Shown here: piece after piece, positions 18,968 through 27,069 of the stretch
Layout of the letters: each line of letters starts with the position of its first letter
Position numbering within the stretch: position 1 is the first letter of the stretch
Assembly (NCBI GenBank): GCA_012729855.1
Contig: JAAYCI010000040.1
Location: 1 to 53,343 of the forward strand
Length of the DNA stretch: 53,343 bases
Direction of reading: 5' to 3'
Source of the DNA: Oscillospiraceae bacterium
GTDB taxonomy: Bacteria; Bacillota; Clostridia; Oscillospirales; Ruminococcaceae
Program-made: the position numbers and the translations under genes
Notes under the pieces: model-generated
Told to the model about the DNA's origin: nothing
Databases searched by the model: none
What the model saw: the letters and a program-made list of their open reading frames with translations, nothing else

Positions 18968-19282
18968 ATGGATAACCAGAACGTGGCAGGCCAGAAAAAA
19001 GACAAAACATTTGCCTATGTTTCTTTGGTATTTAGTATCTTGGCGCTTATTTTGCTGATACCTGCGGCGACGATAACGATGAACCCAACGATGGCCTTTG
19101 CGGTTCCCGGTTTCTTTATGGGGCTTGAGGCCCAAAGGGAAACCAAATCACCGGTTGCCAAATTGGGTGTGATTCTGTCACTGATTGCTTTTGTACTTGG
19201 TGTCTTCATGTTGATCATTGGGATTATGGTCATTTCGGGCGCAGAAGTTCCGGATGGGCTTATGATGTTTAGAGGCCTGTAA
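18968..19282 (+). CDS. Small membrane protein downstream of MFS transporter
   Basis: This 104-residue protein has a hydrophilic Lys/Gln-rich N-terminus and hydrophobic segments at about residues 17-36 and 64-90, with a shorter one between. AAAAGGAGG lies just upstream of ATG 18968, and only 18 bases separate it from the MFS stop, so the two are co-expressed. No family was recognised. The segment MGLEAQRETKSPVAKLGVIL recalls small DUF4190-like membrane proteins, with low certainty. It could be a partner or accessory subunit of the transporter. Confidence 0.75.
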   Translation: MDNQNVAGQKKDKTFAYVSLVFSILALILLIPAATITMNPTMAFAVPGFFMGLEAQRETKSPVAKLGVILSLIAFVLGVFMLIIGIMVISGAEVPDGLMMFRGL

Positions 19283-19320
19283 GCAAAACCCGGAAGGGCA
19301 TAGCAATTACAAAACAGCTG

Positions 19321-19373
19321 CTCGGGAAGCTAAAAATAATCCGTGAATACAGGTTGCATTTTAGCTTCCCGAG
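19321..19373 (+). other. Long intercistronic hairpin
   Basis: A 15-bp perfect stem, CTCGGGAAGCTAAAA (19321-19335) with its complement (19359-19373), has a 23-base loop. The T-run precedes rather than follows the right arm, so it is not a typical terminator. It separates the two small membrane protein genes. Confidence 0.5.
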
Positions 19374-19433
19374 TAGCATAATAAAGAAGATGAAAAACCC
19401 TTTTTTAAAACAAACATGTGGGGGATAAAAAAG

Positions 19434-19724
19434 ATGGCCCGTGACATAGGCGATACAGAGAAAACTGTTAGTATGATGAACAGGGACGCGGACGATGTAA
19501 GGAAAATAGACGGAAAATTTACCACTGGCTGGAGGATAGCGCAAATTGCTTGTTTGGCGCTATTTCTTGCGATGTTTGCTGGGCTTATTTTGCCGAACAT
19601 GTGGGTCGTCTATGGTTCTTGTTTTACCATGCTGATTATTGCGGGTTTCGCACGTTATATCCGCGGCAAACAGCGTAAACAGCAGCGCTTGGAAAAGGCG
19701 CAGAGCGAAGCCCAAGAGGAATAG
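19434..19724 (+). CDS. Small membrane protein with two helices
   Basis: This 96-residue protein has a charged N-terminus, two membrane helices (about residues 35-53 and 57-75) and a Lys/Gln/Glu-rich tail after RYIRGKQRKQQR. ATG 19434 is preceded by GGGGGA about nine bases upstream; an in-frame ATG six codons earlier lacks a site. It follows the 104-residue membrane protein after a hairpin and ends before the terminator at 19900. No family was recognised. Its place in the MFS operon suggests a linked role. Confidence 0.7.
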   Translation: MARDIGDTEKTVSMMNRDADDVRKIDGKFTTGWRIAQIACLALFLAMFAGLILPNMWVVYGSCFTMLIIAGFARYIRGKQRKQQRLEKAQSEAQEE

Positions 19725-20062
19725 CACGGATACAGGCAGCGCCTGCGACCCACCCCAGCAGTTTTGCCAGCTTGAACCGGCTTGTGTTTTGTTGTGCATT
19801 TTTGCACATGGCACAAACAGCTGTATGGCGGAAAGTCAACGAAAAATTAGCAAACAGCCTCTGTTTGAATCCTTGTAACCACGTTTGTTTTAAAGCTTGA
19901 AGCCACCCCATATGCGGTGGCTTTTTTGTGTATTGGAGCCATGGGTTTCACCAGTGGCGGCGCGCTTCCAAGCAGGCTTCGTACCAGAAGTGCGCACGGG
20001 GAAGATGCCTTATATCTTGATATTAAAAGCAAGGTACCCTTATAGTGCAACTGCTGCCACAC
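19725..20062 (+). other. Intergenic stretch with terminator, no gene seen
   Basis: A good terminator (AAGCCACC/GGTGGCTTTTTT) lies within it at 19900-19928. The rest has no coding frame with a ribosome binding site. Confidence 0.5.
19900..19928 (+). terminator. Terminator of the MFS/small membrane protein operon
   Basis: Stem AGCCACC/GGTGGCT with an 8-9 base loop is followed by TTTTTTG. Confidence 0.85.
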
Positions 20063-20105
20063 AAAAGAACGGGAGTCCATCCAGAAAACCTGGATGGGCT
20101 CCCGT
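20063..20105 (-). terminator. Terminator of the minus-strand MFS gene
   Basis: ACGGGAGTCCATCCAG (20069-20084) pairs with CTGGATGGGCTCCCGT (20090-20105), allowing one mismatch. On the minus strand TTCTTTTGTG follows. Confidence 0.85.
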
Positions 20106-20164
20106 CAAAGTATTTATTGATATCGCAACGGTAGAGGCGTGCAGGTTAATCGCCAAGCAATCAA

Positions 20165-21487
20165 CTATTCCGCAGCCGCCGGTGCTGCCTGCGCCGCTTC
20201 CTTCTTTTTGTCCCTTTTTTCCAGGAAGTAGGCAATGGTCATGGTGATGGGCGAAACCAGGTAGAACAGATAGACGATCTGGAGTGTGCCAACGGGATCG
20301 GTGTTTTCACCCACCATGGACATGGCGATGATGGTGCCAATCACGGTTTGGCCAATACGTTCGAGCGTGAAGTACATGCCCACAGCCGTGCCGGCGCGCG
20401 GGCCGGAGATCTGCTTCAGCTTCATCAGCAGTATTTTCGGGGCGGGGATAAAGGGGCCAAACAGCAGGCCGGTGATAAAGTAGACCACACAAATCACCGT
20501 CATGTTGTAAGAACCGATGCCAATGGGGAACAGGATGGCGCACAGTACACCCGCAATAATGGCAATCCAGCGGTAGTTGCGCTCGTAAGATTTAGCCAGG
20601 AAGCGGCCAATGAGCAACGGGGCAACGGTGTACATGATCATGGAGGAGAAGTTGTTGAAAGACGTGATATAGCCGGCATCTGCCATGGTAAGGCTCCACT
20701 CGGGCACCACCTGTACCACGGTGTAGAACTGTGTGGAACCGCCAAACACAATGCCCAGCGTGAAGAAGTTGCCAATCATAAACAGCCAGGCCTGTGGTAC
20801 TTTTGCAATTTCCTTGATGTTTTTCCACAGGCCGATGTCTTCCTTGGTCGTGATGAGTTCGGAACCGAATTCCGCCTCCAGGTTGGTGCGGTTTTTGGCA
20901 AAGATAAAGAAGAAGAGCGCCAGTACCAGAACCAAAATGCCCTGCAGGATAAACAGCAGCTGCCAGCTTCCGCCCAGGAAGCCCAGAATGGGTACGATGA
21001 ACAGGTTGGCCGTAATTTGGCCCAGGGGGTTTGAAGAGGATATGAAGCCGGCGGCCACCGCAAAGTATTTACCGCCGCCAAACCACATGGGAATCACCTT
21101 GTTGGCAATGGGCAGGGAAAGGGCCATCAGGATGCCAAACCCAAACATGACGAAGTAGTAGGGCCATACGCCGGTGACAACGCCGCGCAGTATCATTACG
21201 GCGCCCAGCAGAATCAGCAAGCCGCCCATCAGGCGCTTGAGGTTGAACCGGTCGGCCATGATGCCGCCAATCAACATAAACCAAACCATGCCGGTGGGGA
21301 ACGCCGAGGACACAAAGGCACGGTCGGTGGCCGTCCAGCCCAGGTCGGTGGTAATGGTTTGCAGCAGCACATTGAATGCGGTAACGGCGAACCCGTTCGT
21401 TAAATAGATGTACAGACACATAAAGAAGAGCATTAGAAACTTCATCTTTGAGCCGTACGCCGGTTTTGGAGCAGAAATACTACCCAT
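20165..21487 (-). CDS. MFS transporter
   Basis: This 440-residue major facilitator has about 12 helices. GGIMADRFNLKRLMGG carries the classic G-x-x-x-D-R motif after helix 2, and the late segment PKILLMKLKQISGPRAGTA aligns with the other two MFS proteins here. ATG 21487 is preceded by AAGGAGG at nine bases; a TTG at 21541 would add 18 residues without a site. It is transcribed alone, divergently from the response regulator at 21831. The C-terminus is Ala/Glu/Lys-rich. Substrate unknown. Confidence 0.9.
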   Translation of the reverse strand: MGSISAPKPAYGSKMKFLMLFFMCLYIYLTNGFAVTAFNVLLQTITTDLGWTATDRAFVSSAFPTGMVWFMLIGGIMADRFNLKRLMGGLLILLGAVMILRGVVTGVWPYYFVMFGFGILMALSLPIANKVIPMWFGGGKYFAVAAGFISSSNPLGQITANLFIVPILGFLGGSWQLLFILQGILVLVLALFFFIFAKNRTNLEAEFGSELITTKEDIGLWKNIKEIAKVPQAWLFMIGNFFTLGIVFGGSTQFYTVVQVVPEWSLTMADAGYITSFNNFSSMIMYTVAPLLIGRFLAKSYERNYRWIAIIAGVLCAILFPIGIGSYNMTVICVVYFITGLLFGPFIPAPKILLMKLKQISGPRAGTAVGMYFTLERIGQTVIGTIIAMSMVGENTDPVGTLQIVYLFYLVSPITMTIAYFLEKRDKKKEAAQAAPAAAE

Positions 21488-21745
21488 TACATTATTCCTC
21501 CTTTTTCCCGTCTCCTCTCCACTCATATTAAAAGTGGACAATATATTAATAATAATGGTTAAATGTTTCTAAACCATGAACAAGGCATACACTTTATCCA
21601 TAAATTTGTAATGATTTATTAAATAATTTTAGATATATGGACTCAAGCGCTTTAAAAGCGGATTTGGCCTGATATTTGGCTGTTTTTCAAGTGTCCCTTT
21701 AAAAATTTCGCGCCAAATGCACGATTTTAGCGGTGATACCACCAA
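21488..21745. other. Divergent intergenic region between MFS and response regulator genes
   Basis: It is AT-rich with several short imperfect repeats (for example GGTTAAATGTTTCTAAACC near 21556). No gene was seen and no minus-strand promoter stands out. Confidence 0.35.
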
Positions 21746-21791
21746 GGTGACAAGCCGGTCACCCAAAGGCGGCCGGGCTGTGGTAAAATGG
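21746..21791 (+). promoter_or_regulatory. Promoter-operator of the Bce-like response regulator
   Basis: GGTGAC (21746-21751) and GTCACC (21758-21763) form an inverted repeat with a 6-base spacer. GTCACC is followed after 13 bases by GCTGTGGTAAAATGG (21777-21791), whose TAAAAT is the likely -10. The same GTCACC-N13-GCTGTGGTAAA pattern stands before the ABC transporter gene at 23644. Confidence 0.6.
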
Positions 21792-21830
21792 GCGTAAAGA
21801 TTTTGCACCCCTGTACAGGAGGCGGTTACA

Positions 21831-22520
21831 ATGACCAGGGTTTTGCTGGTGGAGGACGACCGCGACATTGCGGCCGGTATTGTTTATTCGCTGGAGGTGG
21901 AGGGCTATACGGTAGACCATAGCGAGAACTGCGCCAGAGCCTACGAGGCGCTGGCTGCCCAGCGCTTTGACCTGCTGCTGATAGACCTGGGCCTGCCTGA
22001 CGGCAGCGGCCACGATGTGATGCGCTTTGCCCGCAAGGACAGTGCCGTGCCGGTGATCTTCCTTACCGCGCGCGACGATGAGGCGAACATTGTGATGGGC
22101 CTGGACATGGGCGCCGATGACTATATTACCAAGCCCTTCCGCGTGCGGGAGCTGATGAGCCGCATTGCCAGCGTACTGCGCCGCAGCGGGCAGGCGGCGG
22201 TGGAGGAGCTGGCCTTTGGCCCGCTGGTCATCCGCCCCGGCCGGGCGCAGGTGCTCATCCACGGCGAAGAGGTGCTGCTCACCGCCATGGAGTACCGCCT
22301 GCTGCTCAACTTCGCCGCCCGGCCCGGGCAGCTTTTCAGCCGCAGCCAGCTGCTGGAAACCCTGTGGGATGTGGACGAAGCCTATGTGAACGACAACACG
22401 CTGTCGGTGTACATCAAGCGCCTGCGCGAAAAGCTGGCGCCGGCTGCCCCCGCGGTAGAGGTGGTAACCGTGCGCGGCCTGGGCTATCGGCTGAACACCG
22501 ACGGCGATAAAAACAACTGA
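21831..22520 (+). CDS. OmpR-family response regulator (BceR-like)
   Basis: This 229-residue protein has an N-terminal receiver domain with acidic residues Asp9/Asp10, phospho-acceptor Asp52 (LLIDLGLPDG) and Lys101 (ITKPF), and a C-terminal winged helix (SVYIKRLREKL, VRGLGYRL). AGGAGG lies seven bases before ATG 21831. The kinase gene follows 14 bases downstream, then an ABC transporter of Bce type. This layout fits antimicrobial peptide-sensing systems in which the kinase senses transporter activity. The shared promoter motif suggests that it activates both its own operon and the transporter. Confidence 0.93.
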   Translation: MTRVLLVEDDRDIAAGIVYSLEVEGYTVDHSENCARAYEALAAQRFDLLLIDLGLPDGSGHDVMRFARKDSAVPVIFLTARDDEANIVMGLDMGADDYITKPFRVRELMSRIASVLRRSGQAAVEELAFGPLVIRPGRAQVLIHGEEVLLTAMEYRLLLNFAARPGQLFSRSQLLETLWDVDEAYVNDNTLSVYIKRLREKLAPAAPAVEVVTVRGLGYRLNTDGDKNN

Positions 22521-22534
22521 GGAGCTGAACTGCT

Positions 22535-23539
22535 TTGCGCAACCGCGAGATAGCTTTGTACCTGCTGGTTTCCGTCCTGATTTCCGCGGCGGTGGCCGTG
22601 CCCGGCTTTGTGCTGGGCGGGCTGTGCGCCGGGCTTTTATGCCTGCTGTTGGCGGCGCTGCTCATCGGCTGGGGGCTGGGCTTCACGCTGTGGCGCTACC
22701 GCAAAATCAAAACGCTGTCGGCGGCGTTGGCCGCCAGCGCCGCCGGCGGCACCGTGCTGGATTTGCGCACCAACCGCGAGGGCGAGCTGAGCATCCTGCA
22801 GAACGACCTGTATAAGGTAACCAGCGCCCTTGCCGGCCAGGCCGACCACCTGCGCCAGGACAAGCTGTATTTAACCAACGCGCTGTCCGATATCTCCCAC
22901 CAGCTGAAAACCCCGCTGACCAGCCTGATGGTGAATAGCGACCTGTTGCAGGCCGGCAACCTGCCCGACGACAAACGCCGGGAGTTCCTGGCGCGCATCA
23001 CCAGCCAGCTAGAGCGCCTGCGCTGGCTGGTGAACGCGCTGCTGCGTTTTTCCAGGCTGGACGCCGAGGTGGTGGCTTTCCGCCGCGAACCGGTGCCGCT
23101 GCACGGGCTGCTCTCCCGGGCGGTGGAGCCGCTGCTGCCCCTGGCCGAGCAGAAGGACATCGCCATCCGTATAGAATGCGAGCGGGGCCTTTCCTGGCAG
23201 GGCGATGCCGAGTGGACGGCCGAGGCCGTGGGGAACCTGGCCAAGAACTGTATCGAGCATACCCCGCCGGGCGGCACGGTAAGATTGGCCTGCGCAGACA
23301 ACCCGCTGCACACCCAGATAGTGGTGGAGGACACCGGCCCCGGCTTCTCCGAAACCGACCTGCCCCGCCTGTTTGAGCGCTACTACCGCGGCGAGAACGC
23401 CGGCAGCGACGGCGTGGGCATTGGCCTTTCCATGGCCAAGGCCATTTTGCAGGCCCAGCGCGCCGACGTGGCGGCCGAGAACATCCCCGGCGGCGGGGCA
23501 CGCTTTGTGGTGAAGCTATATAAAAGCAGTACGGTGTAA
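22535..23539 (+). CDS. Sensor histidine kinase (BceS-like)
   Basis: This 334-residue kinase has two adjacent membrane helices (about residues 7-27 and 29-52) and almost no extracytoplasmic loop, as in intramembrane-sensing kinases. The phospho-acceptor is His122 in SDISHQLKTPLTSL. The ATPase domain shows the N box NLAKNCIEHTPPG, G1 EDTGPGF, F box LFERYYRG and G2 GVGIGLSMAKAIL. The start is TTG 22535 with GAGGAG about 10 bases upstream. The lack of a sensing loop fits Bce-type systems, where the transporter is the real sensor. Confidence 0.92.
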   Translation: MRNREIALYLLVSVLISAAVAVPGFVLGGLCAGLLCLLLAALLIGWGLGFTLWRYRKIKTLSAALAASAAGGTVLDLRTNREGELSILQNDLYKVTSALAGQADHLRQDKLYLTNALSDISHQLKTPLTSLMVNSDLLQAGNLPDDKRREFLARITSQLERLRWLVNALLRFSRLDAEVVAFRREPVPLHGLLSRAVEPLLPLAEQKDIAIRIECERGLSWQGDAEWTAEAVGNLAKNCIEHTPPGGTVRLACADNPLHTQIVVEDTGPGFSETDLPRLFERYYRGENAGSDGVGIGLSMAKAILQAQRADVAAENIPGGGARFVVKLYKSSTV

Positions 23540-23556
23540 GTAAACTTGACAAAACT

Positions 23557-23602
23557 GTTACCTTGCCTGTCACCGCAGGGTCATCCTGCTGTGGTAAACT
23601 GG
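23557..23602 (+). promoter_or_regulatory. Second copy of the Bce-like promoter motif
   Basis: GTTACC (23557-23562) and GTCACC (23569-23574) form a direct repeat with a 12-base period. GTCACC is followed after 13 bases by GCTGTGGTAAACTGG (23588-23602). Order and spacing match the promoter before the response regulator. A hairpin CCGGCG/CGCCGG follows before the start codon. Confidence 0.6.
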
Positions 23603-23643
23603 CCCCGGCGCCACAGGAAAGCGCCGGAAGGAGAGCGCATAGC

Positions 23644-24327
23644 ATGGAAATACTTCGGGTGGAGAACTTGTCCAAATTCTACGGCACGGGCGAGGCGCAG
23701 GTAAATGCGCTGAACGGCGTGTCTTTTTCGGTGCGGCAGGGGGAGTTTGTCGCCATCATCGGGCCGTCGGGCTCGGGCAAATCCACGCTGCTGCACATGG
23801 TGGGCGGGGTAGACATCCCCTCGGCCGGCAAGGTGTACATCGACGGCACCGACATCTACAGCCTTAAAGAGGACGCGCTGGCCATCTTCCGCCGCCGGCA
23901 GATTGGCCTGGTGTACCAGTTTTACAACCTGCTGCCGGTGCTGAACGTGGAGGAGAACCTCAGCCTGCCCATGCTGCTGGACGGCCGCAAGGTGGATAAA
24001 ACCCAGCTGGATGCCATGACGCGCGCGCTGGGCCTGGAGCAGCGCCTGAAGCACCTGCCCAGCCAGCTTTCGGGCGGGCAGCAGCAAAAGGTGGGCATTG
24101 GCCGCGCGCTGCTGCCCTCGCCGGCCATCGTGCTGGCCGACGAGCCCACCGGCAACCTCGATTCCAAATCGGGCGGGGAGATTATCAGCCTTTTACGCCA
24201 GCTGCACGACGAACGCCGCCAGACCCTCATCATCATCACCCACGACGAATCCATTGCGCTGACGGCCGACCGCATCATCGCGCTGGAGGACGGGCTCATT
24301 GTGAAAGATGAGGTGATCCGCCAATGA
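23644..24327 (+). CDS. ABC transporter ATPase (BceA/MacB-like)
   Basis: This 227-residue ATPase has Walker A GPSGSGKS (40-47), Q-loop VYQFYNLLP, signature LSGGQQQ (142-148), Walker B IVLADEPTG (162-170) and H-loop ITHD. It belongs to the LolD/MacB/BceA group that works with FtsX-fold permeases. ATG 23644 is preceded by GAAGGAG about 12 bases upstream; the open frame extends further but lacks a start with a site. Its stop overlaps the permease ATG by four bases. Likely role: energising removal of, or resistance to, cell-wall-active peptides. Confidence 0.92.
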   Translation: MEILRVENLSKFYGTGEAQVNALNGVSFSVRQGEFVAIIGPSGSGKSTLLHMVGGVDIPSAGKVYIDGTDIYSLKEDALAIFRRRQIGLVYQFYNLLPVLNVEENLSLPMLLDGRKVDKTQLDAMTRALGLEQRLKHLPSQLSGGQQQKVGIGRALLPSPAIVLADEPTGNLDSKSGGEIISLLRQLHDERRQTLIIITHDESIALTADRIIALEDGLIVKDEVIRQ

Positions 24328-26996
24328 CCGTCATTCAAAAGGTTACGCTGGCCACCCTGAAAAAGAACCGCCGGCGTACGGTTATCACCATACTGGGCAC
24401 GGCAGTGGCGGTGGCCATGGTCACCGCGCTGGCCGTGCTCGCCGCTTCGTTTCATGACATGTTCTACCGCGCCATCGTGCGCGAAACCGGCGGCTGGCAA
24501 ATCCGCATCAACGGGATAGACAAGGACGCCATGCCCACGGTGGAAGCGTATGACAACCTGAAATTTGCCGACTACAGCCTGAGCGAGGGCTTTGCCAAGC
24601 TGCCGGGACGCGAGGGCTACACCCGCAGCGCACTGGCTATGCTGAGCTATACCCAAAGCAGTTTTGAACGCCTGCCCGTTACCGTAAGCGAGGGCCGCCT
24701 GCCCGAAAAGCCGGGCGAGATCATCCTGAGCAACGACTTCCGCGAGACCGGCGGCATGAACTGGGCGATGGGCGATACCGTTACGCTGGACACCGGCCAC
24801 TACACCTATGAATACGAGGAGGCAGGCGAAACCCACCGGCAGACGGTGCGCGAGAGCATGAGCAGCACCGACGGCCTGACGTGGGTGGACGAAGGCGAAC
24901 GCAGCTTTACTGTGGTAGGCTATGGCAACCTGGGCCGCCTGGAGCAGGGCTGGCAGGGCGACTTCACCGCGCTGGGGGTATTCGACCCCGCCGCCACCGT
25001 GGCCGGCTGGGACTTCATGCGCGCCTACCTTGAAGTGCAGCGGGTGAGCGAGCAGGTGTTTGACGACGGCACCCGGCTGGCCACAGACATAAACGCAACC
25101 TATCAGACACTATACCCGGAGGGAGAAACGCCGGAAACAGGGCTTAGCTTTAACCACGAGCTGCTGGGCCTGCAGGGCGTGATGGCCAGCAACGTGGCGT
25201 TTTTCTCGCTGGCGGTGTTCATGGCCATCCTGCTGCTCATCGTGGTCATCGGCAGCATCAGCCTCATCAGCAACGCGTTCTCCATCTCGCTGGCCGAGCG
25301 GGTGCGCGCGCTGGGCATGCTGGCCGGCGTGGGCGCCACCAGGCGGCAAAAGCGCAGCAGCGTGTTCTTTGAAGCGCTCATCATTGGCGTGTTCGCCATC
25401 CCGGCGGGCATTCTGGGCGGCATTGCCGGCATTGGCATCACGCTGGCCGCGCTGGGCGGCGCCATGGGCGATTTCTTCTACTCCGACGTGGACATGCAAA
25501 TGCTGGTGCCGCTGTGGGTGATCCTGTTCACTGTGGTGTTCAGCGCGCTTATTCTGCTGATAAGCGCCTGGCTGCCGGCGCGGCGGGCCAGCAAGGTGGC
25601 CCCCATAGAAGCCATGCGCGCCGGGGGCGAGCAGGGCAAAATAAAACGGGTGCGGGTAAGCCGCCTCACCCGGCGCATTTTTGGCTTTGAGGCCGAGCTG
25701 GGCATCAAGAACTCCAAGCGCAGCCGCCGGCGGTACTTTGCCATCCTCAGCAGTTTGATCATCAGCGTGGTATTATTTCTCACGGTGAGCACCGCCATGG
25801 ATTTTATTCGCAGCAGCACTTCCCTGGTGTATGGCGATGAACTGGTGTACAACGTGCAGCTGCAACTGAACCATAACCGCAGCACAGAGGCGGGCTTGCC
25901 CGAGACCGCGCCCCTGGCCGCCGAACTGCGCGCACTGCCCCACGCCGGCGAGATGGATGGGTTTGTACAGTTTTGGGGTACGGCACAGCTGCCGCCTTCC
26001 GACATTACCGCCGAAGGCCTGCGGGAGCTGACACTGGACAGCAACGGCAATTACCATCTGGACGTTACCCTGTGGGCACTGGATGACGAGAGTTTTGCGC
26101 GCTACCTGCAAAAAGCCGGGCTGGGCGCGGCGGTGATGGAGAGCGACCGCATACCGGCCATTTTGCTGTCGCCGGTGAACACTGCCACCAGGGACAACGG
26201 CCGGGCCATGATAAGCGCCACCACGATGGGCCCAGGGTACAACCTGGCCATGCCGCTGAGCGGCTGGGCGAACGCCGAGAGCGGGCTGCCCTACGAGATA
26301 CCGCTGGAAGTGGCAGCTGTAAGCAACGTGTTCCCGGAGGTGGTAAACAACCGCTTCAGCAATGCCCGCGCCCTGCCCATGGTGCTGCGGGAGAGCGACG
26401 TGCGGCAATACGCAGCTGCCCAGGGCGACGCACTGGAGATGCAGTACGTAACCCCCTACCAGCTATGGGCTAAAAGCCCCGACCCCGCCAAGCTGTACGA
26501 CGAGGCCGACACCTTTGAGACGGGCGGCGATTTCATCATCAACGCCTACAACAAAGCCGCCGACGCCGAGCGCGACCGCATGGGCCTGGTGATTGTGGAG
26601 GTGTTTACCTACGGCTTCATCGTGCTCATCACGCTGGTGTGCGCGGCCAATATCTTCAACACCGTTTCCACCGGCATTGCCCTGCGCACACGGGAGTTTG
26701 CCATGCTGCGCAGCGCCGGGCTTACGTCCAAGGGCTTTAACAAGATGCTGGACTGCGAGACCCTGTTCTACGGCCTGAAGGCCCTTTTATGGGGCATCCC
26801 CCTTAGCATCCTGCTCAGCTTTTTGCTGTATGGCAGTGTGTCCACCGGTTTCAGCTTCGGGTTCTCGCTACAGTTGGTGGCGTACCTCATCGCCGTTGCG
26901 GGGGTGTTCCTGCTGGTGGGCCTCTCCATGCTGTATGCCCGCAGCAAGGTGAAAAACCTGAACATTGCCGAAACGCTGAAAAACGAGAACTGGTAA
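24324..26996 (+). CDS. FtsX-family ABC permease (BceB-like, large)
   Basis: This 890-residue membrane protein has an N-terminal helix, a long extracytoplasmic region (about residues 40-290), an FtsX helix cluster (about 290-430, with GMLAGVGATRRQKR), a second helix and large outer region (about 470-755), and a second FtsX cluster at the C-terminus (about 755-885, with RSAGLTSKGF). BceB proteins are usually about 650 residues, so this version with two outer regions is larger. It overlaps its ATPase gene by four bases and ends before a strong terminator. Substrate unknown; an antimicrobial peptide or lipid intermediate is likely given the adjacent regulators. Confidence 0.88.
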   Translation: MTVIQKVTLATLKKNRRRTVITILGTAVAVAMVTALAVLAASFHDMFYRAIVRETGGWQIRINGIDKDAMPTVEAYDNLKFADYSLSEGFAKLPGREGYTRSALAMLSYTQSSFERLPVTVSEGRLPEKPGEIILSNDFRETGGMNWAMGDTVTLDTGHYTYEYEEAGETHRQTVRESMSSTDGLTWVDEGERSFTVVGYGNLGRLEQGWQGDFTALGVFDPAATVAGWDFMRAYLEVQRVSEQVFDDGTRLATDINATYQTLYPEGETPETGLSFNHELLGLQGVMASNVAFFSLAVFMAILLLIVVIGSISLISNAFSISLAERVRALGMLAGVGATRRQKRSSVFFEALIIGVFAIPAGILGGIAGIGITLAALGGAMGDFFYSDVDMQMLVPLWVILFTVVFSALILLISAWLPARRASKVAPIEAMRAGGEQGKIKRVRVSRLTRRIFGFEAELGIKNSKRSRRRYFAILSSLIISVVLFLTVSTAMDFIRSSTSLVYGDELVYNVQLQLNHNRSTEAGLPETAPLAAELRALPHAGEMDGFVQFWGTAQLPPSDITAEGLRELTLDSNGNYHLDVTLWALDDESFARYLQKAGLGAAVMESDRIPAILLSPVNTATRDNGRAMISATTMGPGYNLAMPLSGWANAESGLPYEIPLEVAAVSNVFPEVVNNRFSNARALPMVLRESDVRQYAAAQGDALEMQYVTPYQLWAKSPDPAKLYDEADTFETGGDFIINAYNKAADAERDRMGLVIVEVFTYGFIVLITLVCAANIFNTVSTGIALRTREFAMLRSAGLTSKGFNKMLDCETLFYGLKALLWGIPLSILLSFLLYGSVSTGFSFGFSLQLVAYLIAVAGVFLLVGLSMLYARSKVKNLNIAETLKNENW

Positions 26997-27004
26997 ATGC
27001 ACCA

Positions 27005-27050
27005 AACAGAGCCCCTTGCCTGGAAAAAAGGCAAGGGGCTCTGTGTTTGT
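27005..27050. terminator. Convergent terminator after the Bce-like permease
   Basis: CAGAGCCCCTTGCC (27007-27020) pairs perfectly with GGCAAGGGGCTCTG (27030-27043), followed by TGTTTGTGTT. It stands between convergent genes. Confidence 0.85.
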
Positions 27051-27069
27051 GTTGTGGGCTTGAATATGC

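Noticed and set aside
21831-23539. VanRS for the Van-like cluster
   Set aside because: The pair is followed directly by a Bce-type transporter with the same promoter motif and lies over 15 kb from the Van-like genes.
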